Source of the DNA: Takakia lepidozioides
Lineage: Eukaryota; Streptophyta; Takakiopsida; Takakiales; Takakiaceae
Assembly: GCA_030704615.1 (NCBI GenBank)
Contig: CM060731.1
Coordinates: 80,084,756-80,148,755 of the forward strand
DNA: 64,000 nt
Reading direction: 5' to 3'
Both the position numbers and the translations under genes were made by a program. Shown here piece by piece: positions 24,117-34,615 of the stretch. The notes beneath the pieces were generated by a model. The model was not told the DNA's origin, did not search any database, and saw only the letters and a program-made list of their open reading frames with translations. Each line of letters begins with the position of its first letter. Position 1 is the first letter of the stretch.

Positions 24117-27029
24117 CACATGCCTGTCCTTGGGTAAAGAGCACTCACAATTACATTTGGGGAGAGGAACACACGTAATTGGCCCAAATGAAACTGCTGG
24201 AACGTGATCCCATGGTGGTTTCTTGTATTTCTTCTTGTGAATGTTGTATCGATGGCCCTCGAGCTGGAGGTACCCTTCGAGTACTGATTTTTTCCCCGCT
24301 AATTGATTTCTGGACATGGGTACTGGCCCAGCCCACCTAGCATTTGATCCCTGATGCAATCCCTCAACAGTGTTCTGGCAGCGCATTTCTGCCAACGGCC
24401 TCAAATTTTGATCGTCTTTGACTGGAGAAACAAACTGAAACTTAAGTCTGATTGAACTTATTGAGTTGAGATTTCATGTAGATCTGGGTGCATCTTATAT
24501 TTCTCCACTTACTTCACAGGTGGATGGTAGGCAGCCGGCAGCCAAATACATGTCAATTCTGCTGTACGTGTGATGGAAGAACCTAAAAGTTGGTTAATCC
24601 TCCTGATGAGCAGGATGACATTGCTTGCTGCCATGTTTACTGTAAACCACTTGCCGAGATGTAATATATCACCTTGATCAGGTAGGAACTCGCAGTATGT
24701 CTTTCATTCATCTCCCGTCGGACCACAAAAGGCAATGTGAGGGTTGTAGCCTTACGTCCTACATCCGTAATCACCTCACAGATTCACAGCTTATAAGACG
24801 TCATGAAAACCAATATCGCTGGACGGTACGAGGGATGTCCCTTTAGATATGCTCTATGTCCTTGTGGATGTAATGTATATCTCTCTCTCTCTCTCGCAGC
24901 CACCGCAATATTTATGCGGAACCAAGCCAAGTTTATTACTTGTCTAGATCCCAACTTTGTGATAGAGCTTCAGTTGGGTGTCTAGCAGTCACACATTACA
25001 GAAACTGATGTGCACAGGTACATTGATTTGCAGTATGAAACTCTTCAGTCTGTACTCAACCCAAGATCACGATTAAACTACAAGGGATATTAAACTGACG
25101 CAAGGCTCCCTCCAATCTGAGGCTAGTGCATGGCTCAAACTCTGTGCGTCTGTTGATACATGTTTCTTGGGCACTGTTAGTGGGAGGGAGGGACTGATTC
25201 TACTGAAGTTTTTGTTTTCTAGTTATTGTTATTACTTGAATTGTCTCATTTATTAATAACTTTTTTTTAATAAAAGGGAAACACCTGGGAGCGACAGCTC
25301 ACAAATCAGGCCCTTAGCAGTGAGAGGAGAAATAACTTTATACATTTCACTTTGATAAAAAATCTACCAAAGTACTTTCTTATACTCGGATCACAAAATC
25401 GGTTAAAAGCCCATTTTGTAGAACCAGCTTTCTTGCTTTTTTTCTTTTTTTTAAAAAAGGGAAACACCTTTCTTTTTTGTCATGATCATCTTTTCTCCTC
25501 TCTTTTTTTAAAAAATAATTGACAGAGGACTGTGGCCCTAAAGAACTTTATTTTGAATTATTAGGGGGGGGAAAATTAAAACCCCTGAGCCAACCATAAT
25601 TTTTTTTTCTTTTATAACTAAACGACTACCAAGGGCTTCTTAAAATAAAAAAGGGCTTATTCCCCGTTTTAATTTATTTTTTATTTTTTAAAGTGATATG
25701 TTTCATCATATTGGCATCCCCACACAGAATACACACCGTGCTCCAGCAATTGGTACAAGCCTGGGAAGAAAGATGATAAAACCACTGTTGGGCGGTTCTG
25801 GTTGCCTCCAATTTTAGGAAACTAATTACCTGCAGTTGCGGTTATTAAATTCTATACAGTTGCTAGATATGCGGTTCCAGTTGCTTGCGAAAAACCTTAA
25901 ATAACCGGCAGTTTTCATCAAATAACCGTGGGTATGGGGCGGTTTTTTAAACGTTTCTTTGCTTGGATATTTGAATGCCCGACCTATGCGGGTTCCTAAC
26001 TTGACCGGTTATTTCACTTTTTCAGCTCCGCCGGTCATACATACATATAACCGTACCGGATATGTAACCGCCAGTATTAGAGAGAAATTTAAATAATCAC
26101 CCAACATTGGATAAAATCCCCTTGGGTGGGAAAACCCTTCTTCTTTTGCACTGATTGGCCAACAGAGAAGCAAATTTAAAAAATTCAAATCTAATCGTGT
26201 AACCATGCCTAAGATTAAGCTTGGGTTCAAATGCAAAGATCACGCTTCCACGTTGAGGCACATCGTTATTGTAAGTTGCAAACATAGACTTGCACGACGT
26301 CATCCAAAGGTTTTATTTGATCCCTCTATGTGTAACCTTCTACCCATTACACTATGGTATGATCCACCAAGACTCTTTTAAATATATTACTTAAACAATC
26401 ATACCATCGAATTTGTGATGCCTGAACCAACTCGATTTTCCCTCCCAAAAGAAGGAGAAAAAAAAAACACTCTCAATATTGGCCTTCGTTGTGTCATGAT
26501 GAAGAGATCATAGAATGAGCAGCTAGCACATTGTCAACCAAGACTGCTAGCCAACAAACAACTACATTATGGGATAATTCGCACCATAAGGTGATTTTCA
26601 TTTACACTTAACGGTGCTTACCATGAAAATACCTATTCACATTGTCAAAATCCTACTAGAGCTAGGGCCGGTTTACCTTGTTTTTGTTCTGCCGCCAAAT
26701 TTTTTGTTGTCTATTTTTCATCTAGCTGTGTAATTTTTTTGTTTCTCATTCATGCTTGCATCATCAATCACATTTTCACAATCCGTCAATATTGATATTT
26801 CTTATTAAATCCTTTGCGCCTTCGTCGCCAGCCTATTATCAACGGTTTGTGTGGTTGAGTTCATTTCATCATAGAATCTCATGTTGCTCTTTTCATTTCT
26901 CGCTGTCTTATTCACCATCCAATCTCATAACCCTATTTTAACTAATTATGGACTGAACACATAGGCTGGGACTTAGCCTCCTTTTGTCTCCCGCGCTACC
27001 ATTTGTTTACGTAGTATCGAGCCGAAGCA
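24117..27029. other. Intergenic AT-rich spacer
   Basis: No gene seen. It begins with the 3' flank of the LAX2-like gene. A CT microsatellite lies near 24882-24897. 25260-25700 is dominated by T-, A- and G-homopolymers, including a run of G near 25563. A stretch rich in the AACCG/CGGTTAT motif lies at 25780-26090 and is listed separately. 26400-26940 is T-rich spacer. No open frame shows coding character. Confidence 0.55.
25780..26090. mobile_element. Possible hAT-type MITE
   Basis: About 310 bp in which the core CGGTTAT/ATAACCG or a close variant (CGGTTCC, ATAACCGG, ACCGGTTATTT, TGTAACCGCC) recurs seven or eight times in both orientations. One end reads ACTGTTGGGCGGTT and the other ends AACCGCCAGT, an imperfect terminal inverted repeat. 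Dense subterminal repeats of this type are characteristic of non-autonomous hAT elements. I could not define an 8-bp target-site duplication, so this is tentative. Confidence 0.35.
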
Positions 27030-28111
27030 GTGAGAACTTGTGTCATGGAACTGGATGATCGCAGGATATGCAATGCAGGGGCGTGGGATTGAGGCTTTGC
27101 GACCTATTCTTGAGCAACTGATGCAACTTTCTTGAGCTTATTCTTGAGCAAATGATGCAGGAAGGGCGAGGATATGCACAGCGGGGGTGTGGTATAGAGG
27201 CTTCGGAGACGTATGAGCAAATAATGCGGGAAAGGGTGAAGCCGGACGGGTCACGTGTGTTTGTGTTTGCAATGCGTGTGCAAGCCTGGCAGCCCTAGAG
27301 AAGGGTAAAAGGTCCATGGTGCCATTGTCAAATTTGGAATTGTACCCGATGTCATTCTGAACAATACCCTCGTGGACATGTATGTCAAATGTGGCAGTAT
27401 TGAGGATACAAAGGGAGTGTTTGAGAATATGGCTGAACGAAATGTCGTGTCCTGGAGTGTGTGATGATCGCGGGATATTCCCCAGCATGGATGTAGGATG
27501 GAGGCATTGGAGACCTATGAGCAAATGATGCGGGAGGGGGAAAGGCAGACCTGGTCATGTTCGTTTGTATATGCAATGCTTGTGCGAGCCTGGCAACCCT
27601 GGAAAAGGGCAAAGAGGTTCATGGTGACATCATCAGAGCTGGAATTGTACCCGACGTCATTCTAAACAATACCCTCGTGGACATGTATGCGAAATGTGGG
27701 TGCATCGAGGATGTGAAGGGAGTTTGCAATGGTATGGCTGAACAATGCTTGCAGGGTATGCACAGCAAGGCCGCGAGAAGGAGGCTTTGGAGACCTACGA
27801 TCAAATGATGGCGGAAGGGGTGAAGCCCGACCACATCACGTTTGCATTTACAATGCATGTGCAAGCCTGGCAGCCCTGGAAAAGGGCAAAGAGGTCCATG
27901 GTGACATTGTCAGAGCTGGAATTGTATCCGATGTCATTCTGAACAGTACTCTTGTGGACATGTATGCAAAATGTGGGTGCATCGAGGATGCAAAGGGAGT
28001 GTTCAACAGTATGGTTGAACGAGATGTGGTGTCGTGGAGTGCTATGATTGCAGGATATGCACAGCAAGGGCGCGGGATGGAGGCTCTGAAGACCTATGAG
28101 CACCTTCTTCA
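27030..28111 (+). pseudogene. Decayed PPR-repeat sequence, joined to an OSB fragment
   Basis: At least three consecutive pentatricopeptide units are readable in shifting frames: 27043-27300, 27540-27760, and the best stretch 27790-28110. Plant PLS-type signatures are clear, for example LVDMYAKCGCIEDAKGVF, DVVSWSAMIAGYAQQGRG and ALEKGKEVHGDIVRAGIV. PPR proteins of this type bind organellar RNA in editing, splicing or stability. No start, transit peptide or terminal E/DYW domain is present, and several frameshifts break the reading frame, so it cannot be functional. At about 28111 the PPR frame passes directly into OSB-type sequence on the same strand; the same pairing is seen at 46.1 and 57.4 kb. 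It is closely related to the tandem PPR array at 46.9-48.5 kb. Confidence 0.8.
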
Positions 28112-28259
28112 ACACATTTCAGCCTGTTTCCCCTGTTATCAGAGTCGTCCCTAAATTTTTAGGTTGAATTCTACAAGTTAGCTCGTTGGTGCAAAAAGGT
28201 GAATGCCTGTTGGAAGCTCAAGTCAGCATAGGAACTTGTGTGATAAGTAGGGTTAGGGT
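28112..28259 (+). pseudogene. OSB gene fragment, left flank of the retrotransposon
   Basis: From CTTCTTCAACACATTTCAG onward this stretch matches the OSB-type repeats at 39.96, 46.0 and 58.5 kb. It then runs through the AAAAAGGTGAATGCC exon/intron border and the adjoining intron sequence up to GGGT at 28256-28259. There it is interrupted by the retrotransposon terminus. The intron sequence resumes at 39759 with GGGTGTTTGCTGG, matching uninterrupted copies near 45.7 and 56.6 kb on the other strand. This is the left half of a single interrupted fragment. Confidence 0.75.
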
Positions 28260-28774
28260 TGTCGTGCGCATACATATCGCTACACAACTACATCGATGTC
28301 CAAAACCACACAACACATGTGCACGCCACACACTAGTATATCACTAGTTCACCACTAGTCCAACCACTAGTCCAACCACTAGGCTACACTAGTCAGTCAC
28401 TAGGCTGCCACTATACTGCCCATTATGGCAGTCACTAGTCCACACAATAGATAAAGATGAAGAATACAAGCACAAGCTCATGCGAGCTCACAAAGCTGAA
28501 GCATAAACTCATGCATATATAACCTCATCACTCAAATACAAGTCAAGCCAAGTGCACCCCACGCCATGGGGAATCTACACTACGGCGCCATAGCTAGGCG
28601 CGGTGAGGCTCAACTCGAGAAAGATGAGCCTCCCGCGCTTGCCGTGAAGATAACCACTCCAGGGCCTAAATCTGCCTTGACCCCTGGATTGACACTTGGG
28701 CCAATCCCAAATGTCAATATGTAAAAGCTAGCTATTTCCTAGCTAGTTTCACACTAGTGGTAAATAACTTGACA
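28260..28774 (-). repeat. 3' LTR of the retrotransposon, about 515 bp
   Basis: On the reverse strand it runs from TGTCAAGTTATTT to GCGCACGACA. It contains a TATA-like TATATATGCATG box around 28508-28520, followed by a stretch with many ACTAGT/CACTAG motifs. A diverged copy of its first 250 bp lies at 50.13-50.37 kb and the first 50 or so bp recur at 39708-39758. All three break exactly after the sequence complementary to TGTCAAG, marking it as a true terminus. Confidence 0.7.
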
Positions 28775-28776
28775 GC

Positions 28777-28965
28777 TGTCGTGCGCATACATATCGCTAC
28801 ACAACTACATCGCTGTCCAAAACCACACAACACATGTGCACGCCACACACTAGTATATCACTAGTTCACCACTAGTCCAACCACTAGTCCAACCACTAGG
28901 CTACACTAGTCAGTCACTAGGCTGCCACTATGCTGCCCACTATGGCAGTCACTAGTCCACACAAT
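28777..28965 (-). repeat. Extra 189-bp copy of the LTR's downstream part
   Basis: 189 bp nearly identical to 28260-28448, the last 189 bp of the LTR in reverse-strand sense. It abuts the full LTR with only GC between them, so the junction reads GACA-GC-TGTC, a 10-bp palindrome. On its other side lies a G-rich tract, CTAGGGGGGCG in reverse-strand sense, resembling a polypurine tract. The arrangement resembles an LTR-LTR junction rather than simple tandem duplication. Confidence 0.7.
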
Positions 28966-31370
28966 CGCCCCCCTAGCTGGTGCTTAGGTCCCTCTAAGTC
29001 CAGGTAGCCACAAGATGTGATAGTGACCATTGTAGTGTGAAAAGAAAGGGCGTGAATCCCCTTCTGTGCAAGTCTAGTTGTGTTCCTCCCCAGGTTGATT
29101 GTAAGGAAGGAAAGGAGCTCTCCTCTCAGGTGATCCAACCAGCATCACTCGGTGTGGGTTTCCCTCAGGTCCTTCATGATCAGAGTTCACACAATCCTCA
29201 TCCACGCCGCAGCGGAAGAGAAGACATGGATGGGGAGTCTGTATTGTTTTCACCCGTGATTCTACTTTTACACGACATCCTCTCCCTGGTACACTGCACC
29301 AGCCATGTTACCATGCTGTCTTCAGTGATGCAACCAGCCCTACGTCAGTGATGACCACTGCCCTTGTGGGCAGCTCCCTTGGTCAGCAACAAGTGGAATC
29401 CCCTTTGTAATAAGATCACGATTTGGAAGGAGGCAACTCAGATCTGCCATGAGTTGCAGGCCCACCAGTTTGGCCCTTCATGGGTTCATGCTTTCTTTAT
29501 CTTACCGCCCCAATCATCCATTCCTCTCCATCCCCTCTTGCTGGTCAGCTCTCTCCCTTATGTTCCTCACTCTTTCCACTGTAGCATGTCTATGATGCAA
29601 TGTAATGCGCATTCAGCCAAGCATCCAGTGCACCCAGCATTGAAATCAACCTTGGTCACACAAGATATAATCAACCCTTTTATCAGTCCCTCTCTTGCCA
29701 ATGACAGATCCTTCACACTCCCCTTTTCCCAGGTGCAGCCATTTGCCCAAGACAGCTCTCAACCCTTCTTGTTGGTTTCCAAACAGTTCTATCTAACTCT
29801 CACTGGTTTCCTCTACCTACCAAGCTAGTTCCACATTGACTGCAATGTGTCAACATCCCAGGCCAGATTGTTTGTACAAGCTCACGACGCTGAAACAAGG
29901 AACAAGAATACAACAGCAGCAACCATTCTGTCCCAGCAACGAATCAACCCTGTTTCCATTCATTTTTCCTACTATACAATGTAACAGCAGGTGCATCCAT
30001 CTCCAGTCCATCCTGGTTTGAAGTCCAGTGTCTTCATTCCTTTTCCAAAGCTCTTTTTCTTCCTCACATGTCAGTGTCTCTTACTACATACAAGAGACCG
30101 TCCAAAACTTCACAAAGCGATTTCTAAGTCACCAAAAAGAGAGCCACTCTTCAAACTTATCTGTCTTATACTCTTTGAGGCGGTGGGTCTGCCTGTCACG
30201 AAGGCACCTTGTCCTCTCCCTCGTCAGCCATTTCCGACGTCTCTTCTTATCGTGATTCCAGTCCTCATTAAGGCATGACGGCTCTGCTTCAGCTGCTGGC
30301 ACATCCTTGTGTCTGCCAACCTCTACCCTATCCTTCTACATGTGCATTCCTTCCCTATGAAGTGATCTGGTCCTACAGCCTTTAAGACAGAGAGCAGATA
30401 CAAAACTTAATTATAGATAGCTTAAGCGCCATACACACCAGAAGGCGGCACCGCTTCCTCTTGCACAGAATGCCAAGCCAGATCCCTTAACGTCGCTCTT
30501 TAAGGCAAGCTGATTCTTTTACAAAGTGATCCGGTCCTAAAGCTCAGAAACAGACAGCAGCTACTAGATTTGATCACAGATAACCTGAGGCGCTATACAC
30601 ACCAGCCTATATTTCTCATCTCCCAACACCTGCTGAGCCGCTCCATCTCCTCATTAATGTGCTCATCAAGACAATGGCGACAGCAGTGGTGCACCGCCCT
30701 TGTCACAAACCTGATCCCTCTGGTTTGATCATTGCTTACGAAGAAGGCGGCACCGATTCTTCTTGCACAGAAAGCCAAGCAGGAGCTCTTAACATTTCTC
30801 TTAAAAGCAAGCTGATACCCTTTGCGTAGGTGGAACTTTCTCAGATATCATGTGCTGCCAGCACCACTGCAGCAGCTGCGAAAAGATACACGCACTCTTC
30901 TTGCACAGAAAGCCAAGCAGGAGCTCTTAACATTTCTCTTAAAAGTAAGCTGATACCCTTTGCGTAGGTGGAACTTTCTCAGATATCCTGTGCTGCCAAC
31001 ACCACTGCAGCAGCTGCGAAAAGATACACGCACTCTTCCCCTTCGAATTTCACATCCTGCTTCTAGGGTTCAACATCATGGATGAAAATCATTCATCCTA
31101 GGGATGAAAAAGGCGCATGTCACAACTTAGCCATATTTTGTTCCTGGCAGATCAATAGCATAGTCTTTCCATGGAATTACCTCAAGTTATGGACAATTCC
31201 TCCCCTTCATCAGCACGAAGGGCACTCCCTTTGTAGTAGTGCCGAAACCTAAGGCCAAACAAAAACTTGAAATTTTTACCCCCTGCACTCACACTACACC
31301 ATAGCTAGTCTCACTAAGTCCTCCACCACTATCCCTACTACACTCAAACTCAATAGATCAAGAGGCCGGG
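28966..31370 (-). other. Non-coding 3' internal region of the retrotransposon
   Basis: About 2.4 kb between the integrase/PHD frame and the LTRs. No open frame has coding character or recognisable homology. The polypurine-like tract lies next to the LTR sequence near 28966-28980, and a 138-bp tandem duplication lies at 30758-31033. The part next to the coding region (about 31370-31500) is shared with the second copy near 63870-64000, so it belongs to the element. The remainder cannot be checked against copy 2 because the window ends. Confidence 0.5.
30758..31033. repeat. 138-bp tandem duplication
   Basis: Two adjacent units of 138 bp (30758-30895 and 30896-31033), each starting TCTTCTTGCACAG and ending AGATACACGCAC, with only a few mismatches. 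An imperfect third relative starts further upstream around 30460 (CTCTTGCACAGAATGCCAAGC). It is part of the non-coding section of the retrotransposon. Confidence 0.85.
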
Positions 31371-31499
31371 TGCAAGAGTTGCCCCATCGTTAGTCGCCGT
31401 CTTACAACCTGTGAACTTGAGCTTGGGATCTCATGTATTGACTCCTATGAGCTTGGCCTCCCATGTCTTGTTAGCTGCCTCCAGTCATGTCCACTGCCA

Positions 31500-32399
31500 C
31501 TATCCCAAGCAGTGTGGACACAACCAATCTCCGTCAGGAACCTTCTCAAGAGGTGGTGTCAAGCATCCCATATGCCAACCCCTTGAGCATCGATTACACA
31601 CCAGCATGGTGGCTGCCCCTTTGGCAAACCCACAGAGCATGCACCTCAAACCTGCAGGTACCACTGCCAAGTTTGGGTCAACTCTGCCATCGACATTGGG
31701 AAGGTGACATGGCGCACAATTACGCACATGGTCTTTCCAAGTCATGCCATCCCGACCCTCCAAGATCAGGACTCCTGAGGGCAACACCTCTTGAACCCTC
31801 AGAATAACACGCCCTGCAGTAACATCCAGAGTCGTAGGAGCAGTCTGCTGCAAATAGACATAGTCACCAGGGCTAAACCTCCGAACCCCAGGACGATATC
31901 CTCCACCACGTATAGTGGCATACCTCAACGTATCACGGTGTTGTGCAATGGCAATGTTCTCAAAAGCCATGGGCATGACTTTCTTGAACAACTTTGCACG
32001 CTGATCACATACACGTACCCACACGTCCGGATCGTCAAGGTTAAGGACTTGAGCAGTGTCCCTACGAATGGCTGCAGGCAAATCCGGCTCTCGGCCAAAG
32101 AGAAGGAAATATGGTGAGAAGGAGACAAGTGATGCTTGTTTGCTGAACCTGTAGCCCATGGCTAACCAAGGAACCTGAAGATCCCAATCTCCTAGGTGTT
32201 CCTTCTGCAAGCCATACTTGCGCAAACCCCTCTTCACCGTCTGAACAACTCTCTCTGCCAAGCCATCGGCCTCAGGATGATCCTGAGAAGTGGTGCGGTG
32301 GTCTATCAAGGCTTTATCACACAAAGCCTGAAACTCCCCCAAGAACTCTCTCCCTTGGTCCGTGAGTACCTCAGCTGGAGCACCAAATCGGCTAAGCAC
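31500..32399 (-). CDS. Integrase core and C-terminus fused to a PHD finger
   Basis: A 299-codon frame. It opens inside the integrase catalytic core with LTDQGREFLGEF (second Asp of the D,D-E triad) and HPEADGLAERVVQTVK (catalytic Glu). It continues through the C-terminal region, where GDYVYLQQ and GRVILRVQEVLPSG resemble the SH3-like DNA-binding fold. The last 45 or so residues form a C4-H-C3 zinc-binding pattern: a CxxC pair (CMLC), a second CxxC (CNRC), HxxC (HMGC), then WLCPHC just before the stop. This is the canonical PHD-finger layout, including the Trp two residues before the last pair. PHD fingers commonly read histone H3 tails; chromoviruses instead carry a chromodomain here. A role in directing integration to particular chromatin is inferred. 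The frame is cut off from the integrase N-terminus by a frameshift at about 32400. Confidence 0.85.
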   Translation of the reverse strand: MLSRFGAPAEVLTDQGREFLGEFQALCDKALIDHRTTSQDHPEADGLAERVVQTVKRGLRKYGLQKEHLGDWDLQVPWLAMGYRFSKQASLVSFSPYFLLFGREPDLPAAIRRDTAQVLNLDDPDVWVRVCDQRAKLFKKVMPMAFENIAIAQHRDTLRYATIRGGGYRPGVRRFSPGDYVYLQQTAPTTLDVTAGRVILRVQEVLPSGVLILEGRDGMTWKDHVRNCAPCHLPNVDGRVDPNLAVVPAGLRCMLCGFAKGAATMLVCNRCSRGWHMGCLTPPLEKVPDGDWLCPHCLG

Positions 32400-32783
32400 A
32401 CGATCAAGAATGCATACGCAGCCCCCTCACTAGCCTTGTCAGGCAATGGAACCAACTCAATCCACTTGGAGAAGTGCTCCACCATCACCAACACATATCT
32501 GTGGTGGCGCATAGTCAGTGGCAACGGTCCTGCGAAGTCAAGACTCCACCTGTAGCCCAATCCCATGATTGGTAAAGGATGCAACTGTGGTGTAGGGGCG
32601 TTGAATGAAGCACGCACCCTGTCACACACCATGCACCTAGCCAACTGTTGCACCTCTGTATGCATACCACGCCACCAATACTGCCCCTGCAGTAAACTGT
32701 GAGTGCGTCGCACTCCAAAATGCCCAACTCCTCATGGGCATGCCGCACTAACCGTGCACGCTGTGTGGGGTGAGGCACAATCC
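32400..32783 (-). pseudogene. Integrase N-terminal part, frameshifted
   Basis: Contains the zinc-binding H-H-C-C module (RHAHEELG, then ARCMVCDR) and the start of the catalytic core (WSLDFAGPLPLT, first catalytic Asp; VMVEHFSKWIELVPL). It lies in three frames. Compared with the second copy, one G is missing at each of three places: near 32786 (GGTCGGTGAGG versus GGTCGGGTGAGG), near 32727 (TTGGGCATTTT versus TTGGGGCATTTT), and near 32407 (GCATTCTTGATCG versus GCATTCCTGGATCG). Apart from these shifts the amino-acid sequence is well preserved, so the breaks are either recent or sequencing errors. Confidence 0.8.
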
Positions 32784-34469
32784 TCACCGACCATCCTCCC
32801 ATACTCGAAGTAGGTGTATCCCCTCCCACTTGAACCTCTTGGCTCGTTGCAGGATCCGATCCCTCTCCCTGGCAGTCACAGTGGCTGTCGTGTCTCCCGT
32901 GCGGAGGTAGTCCAACACAGCCGAATCCTCATGTATATCTTTGGCACCACCTGGCTCATCACTAGCCTCAGGGTCCTCAGACACTCCGTCTACAGTCATC
33001 CCTGTTGTAGGTCCAACCTGACCTCCCGATGCCAAGATACACAAAAATGCAGATGCGTGCCATCCCGGCACCATCTCCTCGTCCGTCTCACCATGCCACC
33101 GAGCTCCAGTGTCATCCTGCTGGCTCATGCATGGATTGCGACTCAATCCATCCGCATCCCGATTGACCAAACCCGGTCGATGCACAACCTGAAAGTCATA
33201 CTCCTGGAGTATGAATGCCCACCGTGCAAGCTTCCCCGTAAGCTTGTCTGACTCCATCAACCACTTGAGTGGCTGGTGATCCGTGACAAGGGTGAAAAGA
33301 TTGCGGTATAGATAGCACCTGAAGTGTGCCACGGCCCACACTGCAGCTAAGCACTCTCCCTCATATGAGCTGTACTTAGCCTCTGCAGCGTTGTTCGAGC
33401 GGCTAGCATAAGCCACTACGAACTCTCTTCCCTCATCATCCACCTGTGTGAGCACCGCTCCAAGCCCCAGCATGCTCCAATCCGTATGCAGCTGAAAGGG
33501 ACGCCCCCTGATAGGTCGTCTCAGGATAGGCGCCGAGGTCAACCTCGCCTTGAGCTCTTGAAAAGCTCGTTCCTGCTCATCTTCCCACTGCCACTCCTGG
33601 TCCACCTTGGTCAGCTTGGTTAGAGCCTTTGCAATGGTACTAAATCCCTTGACAAACCGTCTATAATAGTTTGCCAACCCCATGAAAGCTCGAACTCGGC
33701 TCACATCCGTGGGGCGTGGAATTTGTGCAATGGCCTCTACCTTAGTCTGCTGTACCCCCAATCCTCCAGGATATATCATGTGACCCAGATACTCAATCTG
33801 GTTGTGGAAAAACTTGCACTTCCCCGGATGCAACTTCAATCCGTGCGCTCTCAAGCGCTCCAATACCACCTGAAGGTGTCTCTCATGCTCCTCCATCGTA
33901 ACACTAAAGATGATGATGTCATCTATGTAGCACCGAGCAAAGTCCACCCCTGCTAGAATCCTATCCATGACTCTCTGAAACTCTGCAGGAGCATTCTTAA
34001 GCCCAAATGGTAAGAACCGCCACTGATATAGGCAATCCTTGCCGTGCTCATTGATCCCCCAGAATGTCGTCTTCTGCTTGTCCGCCTCCTTGATTGGCAA
34101 CTGGTGATATCCGGATCGTAAATCCAAAGTGCTAAAGACCTTAGCATGCCCGATGGCATCAAAGATCTCCTCTGGTGTTGGCATGGCATACTTATCGGAC
34201 TTGGTCTGACGATTTACAGGCCGGTAATCACCGCACATACGTCTCTCCGTCCAATTGCCATAGACATCCTTCTTGGCTGGCATCACTGTGGCTGAAGCAT
34301 ACTCTCCACCAGAGAGCTCCACCAAACCTGCCTCCCAGAGATCTTGAGTCCTCATCTGAATCAAAGACCTCTCCATGTCACTGTATCTATAGGGTCTCCG
34401 AAAGATTGGCGTGTCAGTGGCCAACTCAATACGGATCTCTTGACCCTTCAGTGCTCCCAAGTCCTTCAA
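32784..34469 (-). CDS. Ty3/Gypsy reverse transcriptase and RNase H
   Basis: A 561-codon frame without internal stops. The RT domain fills about residues 1-235. It shows the fingers/palm motifs MCGDYRPVNRQT, FSTLDLRSGYHQL (first catalytic Asp), QWRFLPFGLKNAPAEFQRVM and CYIDDIIIF (catalytic pair in YIDD form, about residues 178-186), then FMGLANYYRRFVKGF. RNase H follows with FQLHTDWSMLGLGAVL (about residues 322-337), YSSYEGECLAAVWA and VTDHQPLKWL, and ends at HRPGLVNRDADGLSRNP. A linker leads towards integrase. The apparent start is not a true start: in copy 2 the frame is open upstream to the methyltransferase stop codon, whereas here a 13-bp deletion near 34561 separates them. Confidence 0.92.
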   Translation of the reverse strand: MKDLGALKGQEIRIELATDTPIFRRPYRYSDMERSLIQMRTQDLWEAGLVELSGGEYASATVMPAKKDVYGNWTERRMCGDYRPVNRQTKSDKYAMPTPEEIFDAIGHAKVFSTLDLRSGYHQLPIKEADKQKTTFWGINEHGKDCLYQWRFLPFGLKNAPAEFQRVMDRILAGVDFARCYIDDIIIFSVTMEEHERHLQVVLERLRAHGLKLHPGKCKFFHNQIEYLGHMIYPGGLGVQQTKVEAIAQIPRPTDVSRVRAFMGLANYYRRFVKGFSTIAKALTKLTKVDQEWQWEDEQERAFQELKARLTSAPILRRPIRGRPFQLHTDWSMLGLGAVLTQVDDEGREFVVAYASRSNNAAEAKYSSYEGECLAAVWAVAHFRCYLYRNLFTLVTDHQPLKWLMESDKLTGKLARWAFILQEYDFQVVHRPGLVNRDADGLSRNPCMSQQDDTGARWHGETDEEMVPGWHASAFLCILASGGQVGPTTGMTVDGVSEDPEASDEPGGAKDIHEDSAVLDYLRTGDTTATVTARERDRILQRAKRFKWEGIHLLRVWEDGR

Positions 34470-34615
34470 ACTGAAGGCAAAGCAATTCCTGTAAGCCCTC
34501 AGGAACCGCCGTATACGTCGTCTCTCTCCTCCGGTGACAATGGGTCCAATGTCAGGCTCCCAACTGCAACCTTAAGTCCAGTGGGCTTAGAGGTAGAGGA
34601 CGCGTCCAGTGGTTG

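Noticed and set aside
28260-28965. A TRIM element (189-bp terminal repeats around a 328-bp centre)
   Set aside because: The flanks do not give a target duplication, no primer-binding site is present, and the break at TGTCAAG seen in three places shows that the LTR terminus lies inside this unit.
29037-30278. Forward frames of 95-154 codons within the retrotransposon 3' region
   Set aside because: Ser/Pro/Leu/His-rich composition without homology, in the non-coding part of a reverse-strand element.
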